38,958 bases of DNA, taken from IMG/VR virus record IMGVR_UViG_3300042888_002025, positions 1 through 38,958 of that record; one strand, written 5' to 3'. The position numbers were made by a program, and so were the translations under genes. The notes under the pieces are model-generated. The model did not search any database and had not been told where the DNA came from. It saw only the letters and a list, made by a program, of their open reading frames with translations. This stretch comes from a virus. Positions 23,103 to 30,386 of the stretch are shown one piece after another. How positions within the stretch are numbered: the first letter of the stretch is position 1; each line of letters begins with the position of its first letter.

Positions 23103-24287
23103 TTAGTTAGCTACTAACAGTATCTCGTAGTTCACAGCCGTTTTACCTGACCCTGCTTCTATAGTAGTATACACATCAGTCTTTGCCGGCAATGGCATCG
23201 GGAATGGGAAATCGTAGATGTAAGTGCTGTTGTCCACAATGGCCACGTGAACAACCATAAATGCTTTACCAAAATAACGAGCCATAAAGTTTACCACAGT
23301 AGCCGCTGTTGAGCTGGCATCACCTTTGAACAAGTATCCAGTATAACCTGCGGGTATGGTATACACACCTGCTCTAGCACTGCCTCTACCTGCTGATATT
23401 TTAGAAACCAATGTGCCGCTACCTGAGGTAACAGTTGTAAGAATGTCACCCACGTTAGTTTCTGTGTTATTACATGATATGTTATGAATACGTAAGAATT
23501 GTTTGGTTGATGCGACTGCTGTTCTTGAGTCCGAAGCATTTAGTGTCACCACTTCGGTTTGATTATTATAGCTAGAATCCAATCCGTCAATAAGAAATGG
23601 CATACTTCTGTCAGTTGCATTGTTGGTAGAACTTTTTAGATACAGAGTTTGTGCTGTGACAAAACTACTCCACGGATATGCTGTTCCACCTGACCATACA
23701 GCATCACCTGCTGATGTAGCAGGATTGTATCCTGTGACTTGTTCTACAGTATGTCCGGCAATCAATCCCTGTGCTACTTGCATGGTCCATAGTTTACCTT
23801 GAGCACTACCACCAATAGTAGTCACACTGCCTGTAACTGTTATTGGATTGCCTGCGTCGTTTTTAATCTCTACTTCAGGCATAGTGCCGATGTTGACGGT
23901 AGGAGTTCCACTAATAGTAACAGTGGTGTTTTCCAATGCTGACAATGTGTTTGCCGATAAACTAACTGTGCCGTCTGAGCCAATGCTGACTGTGCCTTGA
24001 ATAGGCACATAAGGTACAGCAAGTATGCCGCTGGTACCAACTTCTGTTATATGCGTGTGGACAGGAGCTTCAGGAGTTGATGTAACTGTGACCGTATCAA
24101 GTAGATTTACATCACCTGTAATAGTAATGTTGTCACTGCCGAGACTAACACGGACGTGAGGCTCTCCAGCATCATTGTAGGCCATGGCCTTATGGATATT
24201 AAGGAGATTGGTTTCTTGAGGATGATCGTAGTTGGTGGTATTTAATCTACGGTCGCCTCTACCCGGTGATGGTGGGGTATATCCCAT
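23103..24287 (-). CDS. Virion structural protein, beta-rich (tail/fibre-associated)
   Basis: 394 residues. N-terminal region has T-V-T-V-T, then repeated strand segments such as G-T-P-T-V-N-I-G-T-M-P-E-V-E-I-K-N-D, as in beta-helical fibre shafts. The C-terminal part (about 190-394) looks like the globular structural domain common in T4-like phages of aquatic bacteria (V-W-S-G-G-T-A-Y-P-W). Thr/Ser/Val-rich with few charges. No catalytic motifs. Stop and next start are tightly spaced with a second virion-type gene. Confidence 0.65.
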   Translation of the reverse strand: MGYTPPSPGRGDRRLNTTNYDHPQETNLLNIHKAMAYNDAGEPHVRVSLGSDNITITGDVNLLDTVTVTSTPEAPVHTHITEVGTSGILAVPYVPIQGTVSIGSDGTVSLSANTLSALENTTVTISGTPTVNIGTMPEVEIKNDAGNPITVTGSVTTIGGSAQGKLWTMQVAQGLIAGHTVEQVTGYNPATSAGDAVWSGGTAYPWSSFVTAQTLYLKSSTNNATDRSMPFLIDGLDSSYNNQTEVVTLNASDSRTAVASTKQFLRIHNISCNNTETNVGDILTTVTSGSGTLVSKISAGRGSARAGVYTIPAGYTGYLFKGDASSTAATVVNFMARYFGKAFMVVHVAIVDNSTYIYDFPFPMPLPAKTDVYTTIEAGSGKTAVNYEILLVAN

Positions 24288-24289
24288 TC

Positions 24290-24583
24290 TTAGTCTAGAT
24301 CAAGTATGCTCATCTGACTAGCAGCAGTACTGGCAGCAGCAACCTTGTTACCAGCTTTGAAATTAAAGATCATTGTGGTATTACTTGGTATAACAAATCC
24401 ATTGCTGGTAGTTACGCTGGGTGCTGTACCAAATTGCACACTCTGGGCTAGATTGCCTGTGGTAATTAAAATGCGTCTAGAAGTAAACACCGAACTGACA
24501 GTAGCACTAGTAGTGGTTTGTAGTGTTTGATATTTTGCGGTATCTGCGCCGTCAATTGTTTGTATTGTGTAATATTGGCTCAT
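24290..24583 (-). CDS. Small virion-type protein, beta-sandwich-like
   Basis: 97 residues, Ser/Thr-rich, with T-A-P-S-V-T-T-S-N-G-F-V-I-P-S-N-T-T-M and an end of M-S-I-L-D-L-D. The pattern resembles short structural proteins of aquatic phages. Two bases from the downstream gene start. Confidence 0.5.
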   Translation of the reverse strand: MSQYYTIQTIDGADTAKYQTLQTTTSATVSSVFTSRRILITTGNLAQSVQFGTAPSVTTSNGFVIPSNTTMIFNFKAGNKVAAASTAASQMSILDLD

Positions 24584-24592
24584 TGGTTTTCC

Positions 24593-24886
24593 TTATTTGG
24601 TAGCTTGCCAGCTTGGGTACATGCTGGGTGCATTGGTTCTAATATCTGCGGGATTCTTACTGTGATGTACATCATCACCTGCAGGAAATGCTGCTGCAAC
24701 TGGAGCAACAACTGTATTGGGTTCATTTGCGTATTCTGGGTCTGCCAGTATGCCAGCAAGACGTTGCATGTCCATTAGGTCGGCTTCGGGCTCGGCAGTG
24801 ATTTTGATAGCAACCACGGGCTCTGCAGGTGCTTGTGCCCCGTCAACAATGTCCAGTACGCTGCGGATAATATCTGTGATCTTCAT
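24593..24886 (-). CDS. Hypothetical acidic protein
   Basis: 97 residues from the ATG at 24886, chosen over an in-frame TTG at 24901. Predicted helix at the N-terminus (K-I-T-D-I-I-R-S-V-L-D-I-V-D), then a Pro/Ala-rich disordered middle. Not recognised. Starts just past a terminator, with a TAAATA element (24892-24897) at its 5' edge. Confidence 0.55.
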   Translation of the reverse strand: MKITDIIRSVLDIVDGAQAPAEPVVAIKITAEPEADLMDMQRLAGILADPEYANEPNTVVAPVAAAFPAGDDVHHSKNPADIRTNAPSMYPSWQATK

Positions 24887-24901
24887 ACGAGTATTTAGCA
24901 A

Positions 24902-24926
24902 AAAGAAACCCGCTGAGGCGGGTTTA
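24902..24926 (-). terminator. Rho-independent terminator
   Basis: AAACCCGC/GCGGGTTT stem (24907-24914 with 24919-24926), TGAG loop, then CTTTTT on the minus strand. It closes the small-gene operon that begins near 26658. Confidence 0.93.
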
Positions 24927-24948
24927 GAGTACTACCTTGCACACAAAT

Positions 24949-25242
24949 TTATTGTACCACGTATTCTGCCAATTCAAAATAGGTGTTACCACGCTCGACG
25001 CTGGCTTCAATTTCAAATTCAAAATCTGCGGTGTCCATGGCAATGATACGATGCTCGGCTTCATCGCCGATCAGATCCAAAATATCCAACATGGCACGAG
25101 CAGCATCGTCATGCGGGCCATCAAGCATGGCATCTGCTGCTTCGGCCAAGTATTCTACCACTTCTTCCATGGTTTCTGCATCCAGCTGATCAACACTTAT
25201 GCGTTCTTCTAGAATTGCTTCTACAGTTTGTTCAATGTTCAT
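24949..25242 (-). CDS. Hypothetical acidic helical protein
   Basis: 97 residues from the ATG at 25242, which shares its A with the previous stop; a GTG lies one codon earlier. Very acidic (about one residue in four is D/E), helical, ending Y-F-E-L-A-E-Y-V-V-Q. Could be a DNA mimic or inhibitor-type protein; no motif proves it. Last gene before a terminator. Confidence 0.55.
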   Translation of the reverse strand: MNIEQTVEAILEERISVDQLDAETMEEVVEYLAEAADAMLDGPHDDAARAMLDILDLIGDEAEHRIIAMDTADFEFEIEASVERGNTYFELAEYVVQ

Positions 25243-25421
25243 CACAAGGCCTTCACATGCATGATCACATCTTTGGCATGCTGCATGTCGCTATGCGCCA
25301 ATGCTCGTTCGATCATGTCAAAATATTGATCGTGTAAATCTTCTACAATGTTGCCAATGATTTGGCGTTTGCGGTTAAAACTCATGGGTACAGAATTACG
25401 TGGTCTGTAGTCAGGTGTCAT
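25242..25421 (-). CDS. Hypothetical small protein
   Basis: 59 residues from the ATG at 25421, which has AAGGA nine bases upstream; a longer reading frame to 25514 lacks such a site and covers the ArfA-like gene in another frame. Contains F-N-R-K-R-Q-I-I-G-N-I-V-E-D-L-H-D-Q-Y-F. Function unknown. Confidence 0.55.
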   Translation of the reverse strand: MTPDYRPRNSVPMSFNRKRQIIGNIVEDLHDQYFDMIERALAHSDMQHAKDVIMHVKAL

Positions 25422-25560
25422 GCCGTTGATCCTTGTGTTTGGGGTTACGCTGATAACGTGTTTTGTTTTGCACTGTACGACTCCGAAACGGACTTCCAGT
25501 TTCAAACAACACACGATGTGCTCGGGTGCGCTGTACCAAAATAGGTTTTACCGTTTTCAT
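25411..25560 (-). CDS. ArfA-like small basic protein (alternative ribosome rescue, putative)
   Basis: 49 residues. ArfA frees ribosomes stalled at mRNA ends by binding in the empty mRNA channel and recruiting RF2. ArfA has an L-(F)-x-x-P-x-F-R-x-R-x-V-x-x-x-K-K-G-x-x-x-Y-x-R-K-x-K-H core. Here the match is L-F-E-T-G-S-P-F-R-S-R-T-V-Q-N-K then Y-Q-R-N-P-K-H-K, in the same order and near-same spacing. It overlaps the next gene by 11 bp and follows an unknown gene by eight bases. No ribosome-binding signal is strong. Homology is by eye and short, so moderate confidence. Confidence 0.5.
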   Translation of the reverse strand: MKTVKPILVQRTRAHRVLFETGSPFRSRTVQNKTRYQRNPKHKDQRHDT

Positions 25561-25568
25561 AATAATAG

Positions 25569-25892
25569 TTATGCCGTTTCTTTGTTAACGGTAATAATGG
25601 GAAATTTTTTTATGTTTTTACACGTATGAATATAAGCGCCACAACGTTCGTGAAATGCATCAAAATTTGATAATTTTCTTGGAACAAGTGGAATATTATA
25701 AATTGTTAACCAAGTGGCCACGGCACCAACAGCATCTTGTATAGGCCAAGTATTAACTACTGCTAGAAATTTATTAGCTTTCCTATGCAACCAACGTTTA
25801 TCAGACTGAGCAATTTCAGTAGCCATTTTGTGTGTTAGTTTGGGATAGTTATTACATAAATGGTCCCACATAAATTCTTGTTTGGGAGTCAC
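25569..25892 (-). CDS. Hypothetical protein
   Basis: 107 residues, starting at GTG (25892) with AAGGAA ten bases upstream. Basic, helical, with aromatic residues (W-L-H-R-K-A-N-K-F-L); no family recognised. Followed after eight bases by the ArfA-like gene. Confidence 0.55.
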   Translation of the reverse strand: MTPKQEFMWDHLCNNYPKLTHKMATEIAQSDKRWLHRKANKFLAVVNTWPIQDAVGAVATWLTIYNIPLVPRKLSNFDAFHERCGAYIHTCKNIKKFPIITVNKETA

Positions 25893-25914
25893 TGATCTAT
25901 TTCCTTAAACGTAA

Positions 25915-26076
25915 TTAGATATTTACTGCTTCTTGGTTAACTGCAAACGGTAGTTGGTTAAGTACTGCTTCAACCTGATATGGGCTGAGTCCAACCATGT
26001 CTGCAATTTGCTCTACTGTGTATCCGTTGAAATCCATGCAACTGATTTCAGTGAACAATTCTTTAAACTGGCTCAT
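25915..26076 (-). CDS. 53-residue protein with HTH-like helix pair
   Basis: Begins at an ATG sharing a base with the previous stop. Sequence around residues 19-42 (Y-T-V-E-Q-I-A-D-M-V-G-L-S-P-Y-Q-V-E-A-V-L) has the A-x-x-x-G-x-S-x-x-x-V spacing of a helix-turn-helix, as in region 4 of sigma factors or small repressors. Too short for a full domain; a DNA-binding role is a guess from this spacing. Confidence 0.5.
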   Translation of the reverse strand: MSQFKELFTEISCMDFNGYTVEQIADMVGLSPYQVEAVLNQLPFAVNQEAVNI

Positions 26077-26258
26077 TATGCTGTCTCCGTAATTTGTACA
26101 ACATGTTTTTCAAAAAAAGCAACGGCATCGTAATACTCTGCTTCAAAATCGTAGTTTGTACCTGCTGATTCCAACTGATATTGATAGTTGCCAGTTCTCC
26201 AAAGAACCACACGCTGGTTGTCTTTGTTGTAACCATCTGCGATATATTGAATACTCAT
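26076..26258 (-). CDS. Hypothetical small protein
   Basis: 60 residues, acidic and Tyr-rich (E-A-E-Y-Y-D-A-V-A-F-F-E-K). No family recognised. Overlaps both neighbours (ATGA and TAATG). Confidence 0.55.
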   Translation of the reverse strand: MSIQYIADGYNKDNQRVVLWRTGNYQYQLESAGTNYDFEAEYYDAVAFFEKHVVQITETA

Positions 26259-26407
26259 TGCGCTGCCTCTAGCTCTACGAGCTGGTTAAAAAGTTTACGA
26301 CGCTGCTCATCAATGAAACGGTTAGTTACTTCGTCAAAGCAACCAGCCTGCTCGTCCAACATGACGAGTTCTTCGTACAGGCAATCAATTAAAGTTTGAT
26401 CTTCCAT
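26255..26407 (-). CDS. 50-residue acidic helical protein
   Basis: Starts at an ATG overlapping the upstream stop (TAATG) and ends in an ATGA overlap with the next. Predicted as one helix with alternating charges (E-E-L-V-M-L-D-E-Q-A-G-C-F-D-E). Unknown. Confidence 0.5.
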   Translation of the reverse strand: MEDQTLIDCLYEELVMLDEQAGCFDEVTNRFIDEQRRKLFNQLVELEAAQ

Positions 26408-26658
26408 TACGCTGCCTCCCGAGCTTCCATCATGTCCGACAGGATGAACTTGGCAATGTTCATCTGCTTACGCACATACTCATTGGAGTTGGGTGAAGGG
26501 ATGCTGGGGTTATTCATGGATATCATTTCCTGACAATCACTCAGAATCCCCATCACTACCATCTCCATACCAGTGAACTTTGCTGTGAAGCAGTTCATGT
26601 ACTGCTCACGAATTGCGTCTGCGGACATACCGTAGCAGTTTTTTTCGAATTCTGTCAT
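26407..26658 (-). CDS. Hypothetical protein, first of the small-gene operon
   Basis: 83 residues, Met-rich (13 Met), with three Cys; ATG with AAGGAG at ten bases, 33 bases after the promoter. Not recognised. Ends E-A-R-E-A-A. Confidence 0.6.
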   Translation of the reverse strand: MTEFEKNCYGMSADAIREQYMNCFTAKFTGMEMVVMGILSDCQEMISMNNPSIPSPNSNEYVRKQMNIAKFILSDMMEAREAA

Positions 26659-26690
26659 TTGTTACGCTCCTTGTTATTTACTGTACATAC

Positions 26691-26719
26691 ATTATAGCAA
26701 AATGGCGATTTTTGGTCTA
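26691..26719 (-). promoter_or_regulatory. Sigma-70-type promoter of the small-gene operon
   Basis: TAGACC (26719-26714), 17-bp spacer, TATAAT (26696-26691) preceded by TGC. Nearly identical to the promoter at 106-134. Confidence 0.82.
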
Positions 26720-26725
26720 CCGTTT

Positions 26726-26956
26726 TTATGTTGCTAATTTAACAATCAATCCCACAGAATAGATCAGCAGCAATATTGCATTAATTGCAATCAGACTCCA
26801 TTCACGCCAAATAATGGACACAATCAGCCAGATAAAAGACCCCAGATTCAGCAAGGCAGGCCCTTCAGGATACATGTTGATGCTGGTGCAAACAGCGCCA
26901 GCGGCGGTTACTAATGTAGCAAGCCATTTGAGATAGAATACCATGGGTTTTTTCAT
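26726..26956 (-). CDS. Small membrane protein, two or three helices
   Basis: 76 residues with helices about 7-23, 34-50 and 54-72 and a W-L-x-x-x-x-x-x-x-G motif; the W-R-E-W-S-L-I-A-I-N-A-I-L-L-L-I-Y-S-V-G segment is familiar from short phage/bacterial inner-membrane proteins. No function known. The ATG lies six bases after the -10, so translation would be leaderless. Confidence 0.6.
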   Translation of the reverse strand: MKKPMVFYLKWLATLVTAAGAVCTSINMYPEGPALLNLGSFIWLIVSIIWREWSLIAINAILLLIYSVGLIVKLAT

Positions 26957-26962
26957 GCTCTA

Positions 26963-26991
26963 AGTGTAGCAAAATAAGCATTTTGAGTCAA
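26963..26991 (-). promoter_or_regulatory. Sigma-70-type promoter of the small membrane protein
   Basis: TTGACT (26991-26986), 17-bp spacer, TACACT (26968-26963) preceded by TGC. Expected RNA start falls at the ATG (26956). Confidence 0.78.
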
Positions 26992-27006
26992 CCAGAGAAT
27001 ATTGCT

Positions 27007-27012
27007 TAAATA
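27007..27012 (+). promoter_or_regulatory. Possible T4-type late promoter (TTAAATA)
   Basis: Plus-strand TTAAATA five bases before the ATG of the B12-type radical SAM gene. Its position would again give an mRNA starting at the ATG. Confidence 0.35.
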
Positions 27013-27017
27013 ACAGC

Positions 27018-29033
27018 ATGAGCGGCAAAATAATTCCTATTCAGATTCGTACAAACAAAGACATACAAGAAACCTTGCGCAATCCGGTAGATTCCGGTAT
27101 GGCAAAATCGTTGGCAGAGTTACACCAAGAATTTAACAGTCCTGACATGCCCGAAGACAAATATCTGGCCACTGCCAAAGGCATGCTCAAATATGCCATG
27201 CCTGCTGCACAAAAGAACTTGTCCGTGGTCAAAATTGAAAATGTCACCCGGCACACACACATTGCATTGATTCTCATGCCCAAATGGGCAGTGTTCTTTG
27301 CTCCGTACAATATTGCAAGATTGGCTGCTGTCACTAGAGCAGCAGGATATCGGACTAGTGTGTTTGATTGGAACGTGGATACCTGGCACAAACTCAAAAA
27401 GGTAATAGACGAAGATCCTTATGAAGGACATGGGTCCAGGGACTATCTTTGGCTTGACGACATGTACGAACGCAGACTGAGTCGGCATGTGGAGCCTGTG
27501 CTTGAAGAATACCTTGAAAAAATAATCAAGCTCAAGCCAGACGTTGTGGGTTTCAGTTTGTACTACACCAACGTGTTTCCTACTCTTTGGCTGGCAAGAA
27601 AAATTAGAGAACGTTTACCCAATACAAAAATTATTGCCGGCGGATCACATATCCAGTGGAACCCTGAGCCGTTTCCTGAGTTTGATCATGTGGTCAAAGG
27701 TGAAGGTGAGGAATTGCTGCTGCAATTATTAGACGATATTGAAAATGGAATCCCATTGACTGAATATCAATACAACGCAGACAAAACAAAAAGGATCAAC
27801 CTAGATCAGCTGCCGTTTCCGGACTATTCAGATCTTGACGTCAATGCTTACATGATACCCAATGCCATCAGTTCAGAACTGAGTCGTGGTTGTGTGGCCA
27901 AATGCACATTCTGTCAGGAAACACACTACTGGAAGTATCGCAGTAGACAGGCGCCGTTTATACTAGAAGAAGTCGAACATCAATACCGTACCTATGGCAC
28001 CAACGTGTTTTGGTTTATTGACAGCTTGGTAAACGGAAACATCAACGAACTTCGTGCATTTGCACTGGGTGTGGTTGAACGTGGGCTAAAGATCAAGTGG
28101 GAGGGGTATGCTCGCTGCGACGAGCGCATGGACCTAGAGTACTACAAAGATCTGGCTGCCAGTGGTTGCATGGCATTGAACTACGGAATAGAGAGTGGAA
28201 GCCAGCGAGTGCTTGATGCCATGCGTAAAAACGTAACCATAGCTGAAGTGGAAAAGAACTTGCGCGACGGTGCGTCAGTACACATTGGTGCTCAGACCAA
28301 CTGGATGCTGTGCTATCTCAACGAAGAATCCGTGGACTTTGCCAAAACAATGACACTGGCCTGGCGCATACAAAACTGTAACCTAACGTCAATGGCCCGT
28401 GGTACAATGAATATTGGTCCTGGACGAGTGCAGGACGACCCTGACTTTTACAATGTACATCCAAAATATTTCTGCATGGGCTGGGCCACCAAGGACCTGG
28501 GCAATACCAAAATTCATAGGTTGATACGATTCAAAAGTTTTAATATTTTTATTGAACAGATGCCGGGCTTTCATTTTGATGGCGATAAAAATTCTCGGTT
28601 AAGCAAGACCTATGATGTAAAATTTGAAACTAATATATCAGTCATTGGCCAATATCTAGATATCCCGTATGAAGAATTTGATTATGAGATCATTAAAGAT
28701 GCTACACTAGATTGTGTATTTCTTAAGACTGTGGTCAACGAAGTTTGGCCATTAATTCGTACTTTATGGAGATCCAGAGCCAAAAAAGCCATGGAAATGA
28801 CTGTGACTTTTGATCCCGAATGGGACCTAAACGAATACGGAAATAGGTTGGCTGATCAATTTGCCGCCACATATAATTTTAAAATTAACAATGACGGGCA
28901 ATGGACAGCCAATTGTGTAGTAAAATTTACCTGCCCAGACAACCCACATGCACCGTGGTGGCCAGAGTCCGATGTCAGATCAGACTACAACATTGATCTA
29001 GTTTGGCAAGGACACGGATCCTGGTTTAACTAA
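27018..29033 (+). CDS. B12-binding-type radical SAM protein
   Basis: 671 residues. N-terminal part carries a cobalamin-binding-like Rossmann region (F-A-P-Y-N-I-A-R-L near 95, D-V-V-G-F-S-L near 175, I-I-A-G-G-S-H near 206). The usual D-x-H-x-x-G histidine motif is not visible, so cobalamin binding may be base-on or lost. The radical SAM motif is C292-V-A-K-C296-T-F-C299, followed by N-Y-G-I-E-S-G-S-Q-R, the typical SAM-binding G-x-E-x-G motif. The C-terminal 200 residues are unassigned. Members do methylations or rearrangements on unreactive carbons; substrate unknown. It is on the plus strand and overlaps the next gene's 3' end by eight bases. Confidence 0.85.
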   Translation: MSGKIIPIQIRTNKDIQETLRNPVDSGMAKSLAELHQEFNSPDMPEDKYLATAKGMLKYAMPAAQKNLSVVKIENVTRHTHIALILMPKWAVFFAPYNIARLAAVTRAAGYRTSVFDWNVDTWHKLKKVIDEDPYEGHGSRDYLWLDDMYERRLSRHVEPVLEEYLEKIIKLKPDVVGFSLYYTNVFPTLWLARKIRERLPNTKIIAGGSHIQWNPEPFPEFDHVVKGEGEELLLQLLDDIENGIPLTEYQYNADKTKRINLDQLPFPDYSDLDVNAYMIPNAISSELSRGCVAKCTFCQETHYWKYRSRQAPFILEEVEHQYRTYGTNVFWFIDSLVNGNINELRAFALGVVERGLKIKWEGYARCDERMDLEYYKDLAASGCMALNYGIESGSQRVLDAMRKNVTIAEVEKNLRDGASVHIGAQTNWMLCYLNEESVDFAKTMTLAWRIQNCNLTSMARGTMNIGPGRVQDDPDFYNVHPKYFCMGWATKDLGNTKIHRLIRFKSFNIFIEQMPGFHFDGDKNSRLSKTYDVKFETNISVIGQYLDIPYEEFDYEIIKDATLDCVFLKTVVNEVWPLIRTLWRSRAKKAMEMTVTFDPEWDLNEYGNRLADQFAATYNFKINNDGQWTANCVVKFTCPDNPHAPWWPESDVRSDYNIDLVWQGHGSWFN

Positions 29034-30324
29034 CAAATGCGTATCTTGACTTGGCATGATTTTTGAGCGATAGAAATAAATCTTTATCTTGTTGATTCAT
29101 AATATTATATAATAACACATTGTGCTCTGCTAGATTGGTATTGGTACGCACATCCCATTTGGCACTATAGGTCAGATATTCCTTCCAATGTACCAGTGAT
29201 TGATTGGTAGTTGGTTGCATACATAAGTTTACTAGATTTGTGATATTGGCGTGAAAGGTTTTGTTCTGCATTAGCCATTGATTAGATAATACTAGAGAAA
29301 TTTTTTCTAGTAGAATGTGTTTAATGTACACTGGCAAATTTTGAACATCTAGCCACTCAGGTTGCCACAGTGGCGTATCGTATGCGGTGATGTCTATTTT
29401 GTGCTCGGCAGCAAAAGATTCAAAAAACTTTACCCAGGCTGGCAAATAAAAAATATTATTAATTGACCAAACTGGTGTTAGAAAAAAATTAAAATTTTCA
29501 AAAGTCTTTTGATATCTCACAAAAGAATTTAAATTTTTATGAATTTTGTTCCAGTTTGCAGGCCACCTTACATAATGATAATTTTCATATATGCTGTCAA
29601 CGCTGATAGCCAACGACACTCTTTTAAAATTGCTGCAGAGATCCGTAAACAACCGATCATCGTCAATTGATCCATTGGTATTAATTGTCAAGGTAATCTG
29701 CTTGCTAATGCCAGTCCCAATCAACCAAGATACAATTTTATGAAAATCAGATTGTACCATTCCTTCGCCACCTGATATAACTAGATTTACAGAGTCGTGA
29801 ATTTGGGTTTCTCGAGAAATGCTGTCAAGAAGGGATTGCCAATACGCTGTATTATCAGACATGGTATCTACTAATATTTCGTAACCAATGTCAATTTTGG
29901 AAAATAAACTACTGGTGGTAGAATTACAACTACGGCAGGCCATATTACAAAGATTTGACAATGTACAATGAATATGGAATTCCTGATCAATTTTCTGTTT
30001 ATGAATTAAGTTATCCAGCTGCTGGTCGTTTAATTCAATCAAATACCTAGTTCTTTCGCTGATCTTGCCTGCATCTTCACATTGATAACAAGCTTTACAA
30101 TTGTCGTAAGTGTTGCCAGATTCTATTGCTTGTTTAAGTTTGTGTATGGGTGTTAAAAAATCCCCCAACTTGGGTTTTTCTAGGTTGCAACACGGACTCA
30201 CTGTTTTTGATGAATGAAAATATTGCAGGCTGGTATACGGCAATAAACAAATATGTTGGTTATCATTTGCCCATTTGTGCCTGTCCGTAGTTTTATCAAA
30301 CGTATTAGAGTATGGAATAATCAT
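29026..30324 (-). CDS. Radical SAM protein, twitch-type (second copy)
   Basis: 432 residues. Radical SAM motif C126-N-M-A-C130-R-S-C133. As in the protein at 5282-6583, a Cys-rich N-terminus precedes it (C26, C45-C46, C76-x-x-C79-x-x-C82), with D-A-G-K-I-S-E-R-T-R after it, and V-I-S-G-G-E-G-M plus N-T-N-G-S later. The extra Cys may hold an auxiliary cluster. AT-rich relative to neighbours. Between a B12-type radical SAM gene (overlapping 3' ends) and an SGNH hydrolase (divergent). Confidence 0.85.
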   Translation of the reverse strand: MIIPYSNTFDKTTDRHKWANDNQHICLLPYTSLQYFHSSKTVSPCCNLEKPKLGDFLTPIHKLKQAIESGNTYDNCKACYQCEDAGKISERTRYLIELNDQQLDNLIHKQKIDQEFHIHCTLSNLCNMACRSCNSTTSSLFSKIDIGYEILVDTMSDNTAYWQSLLDSISRETQIHDSVNLVISGGEGMVQSDFHKIVSWLIGTGISKQITLTINTNGSIDDDRLFTDLCSNFKRVSLAISVDSIYENYHYVRWPANWNKIHKNLNSFVRYQKTFENFNFFLTPVWSINNIFYLPAWVKFFESFAAEHKIDITAYDTPLWQPEWLDVQNLPVYIKHILLEKISLVLSNQWLMQNKTFHANITNLVNLCMQPTTNQSLVHWKEYLTYSAKWDVRTNTNLAEHNVLLYNIMNQQDKDLFLSLKNHAKSRYAFVS

Positions 30325-30349
30325 AATATGAAATATTAAGTTGATTTTT

Positions 30350-30363
30350 TATTTAAGTAAATA
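30350..30363. promoter_or_regulatory. Divergent T4-type late promoter-like palindrome
   Basis: TATTTA-AG-TAAATA: a TAAATA core on each strand, back to back, in the 62-bp gap between divergent genes. The plus-strand copy precedes the SGNH gene by about 24 bases, the minus-strand copy precedes the radical SAM gene by about 26. Confidence 0.45.
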
Positions 30364-30386
30364 ACACTACTTGATATAGGATATTT

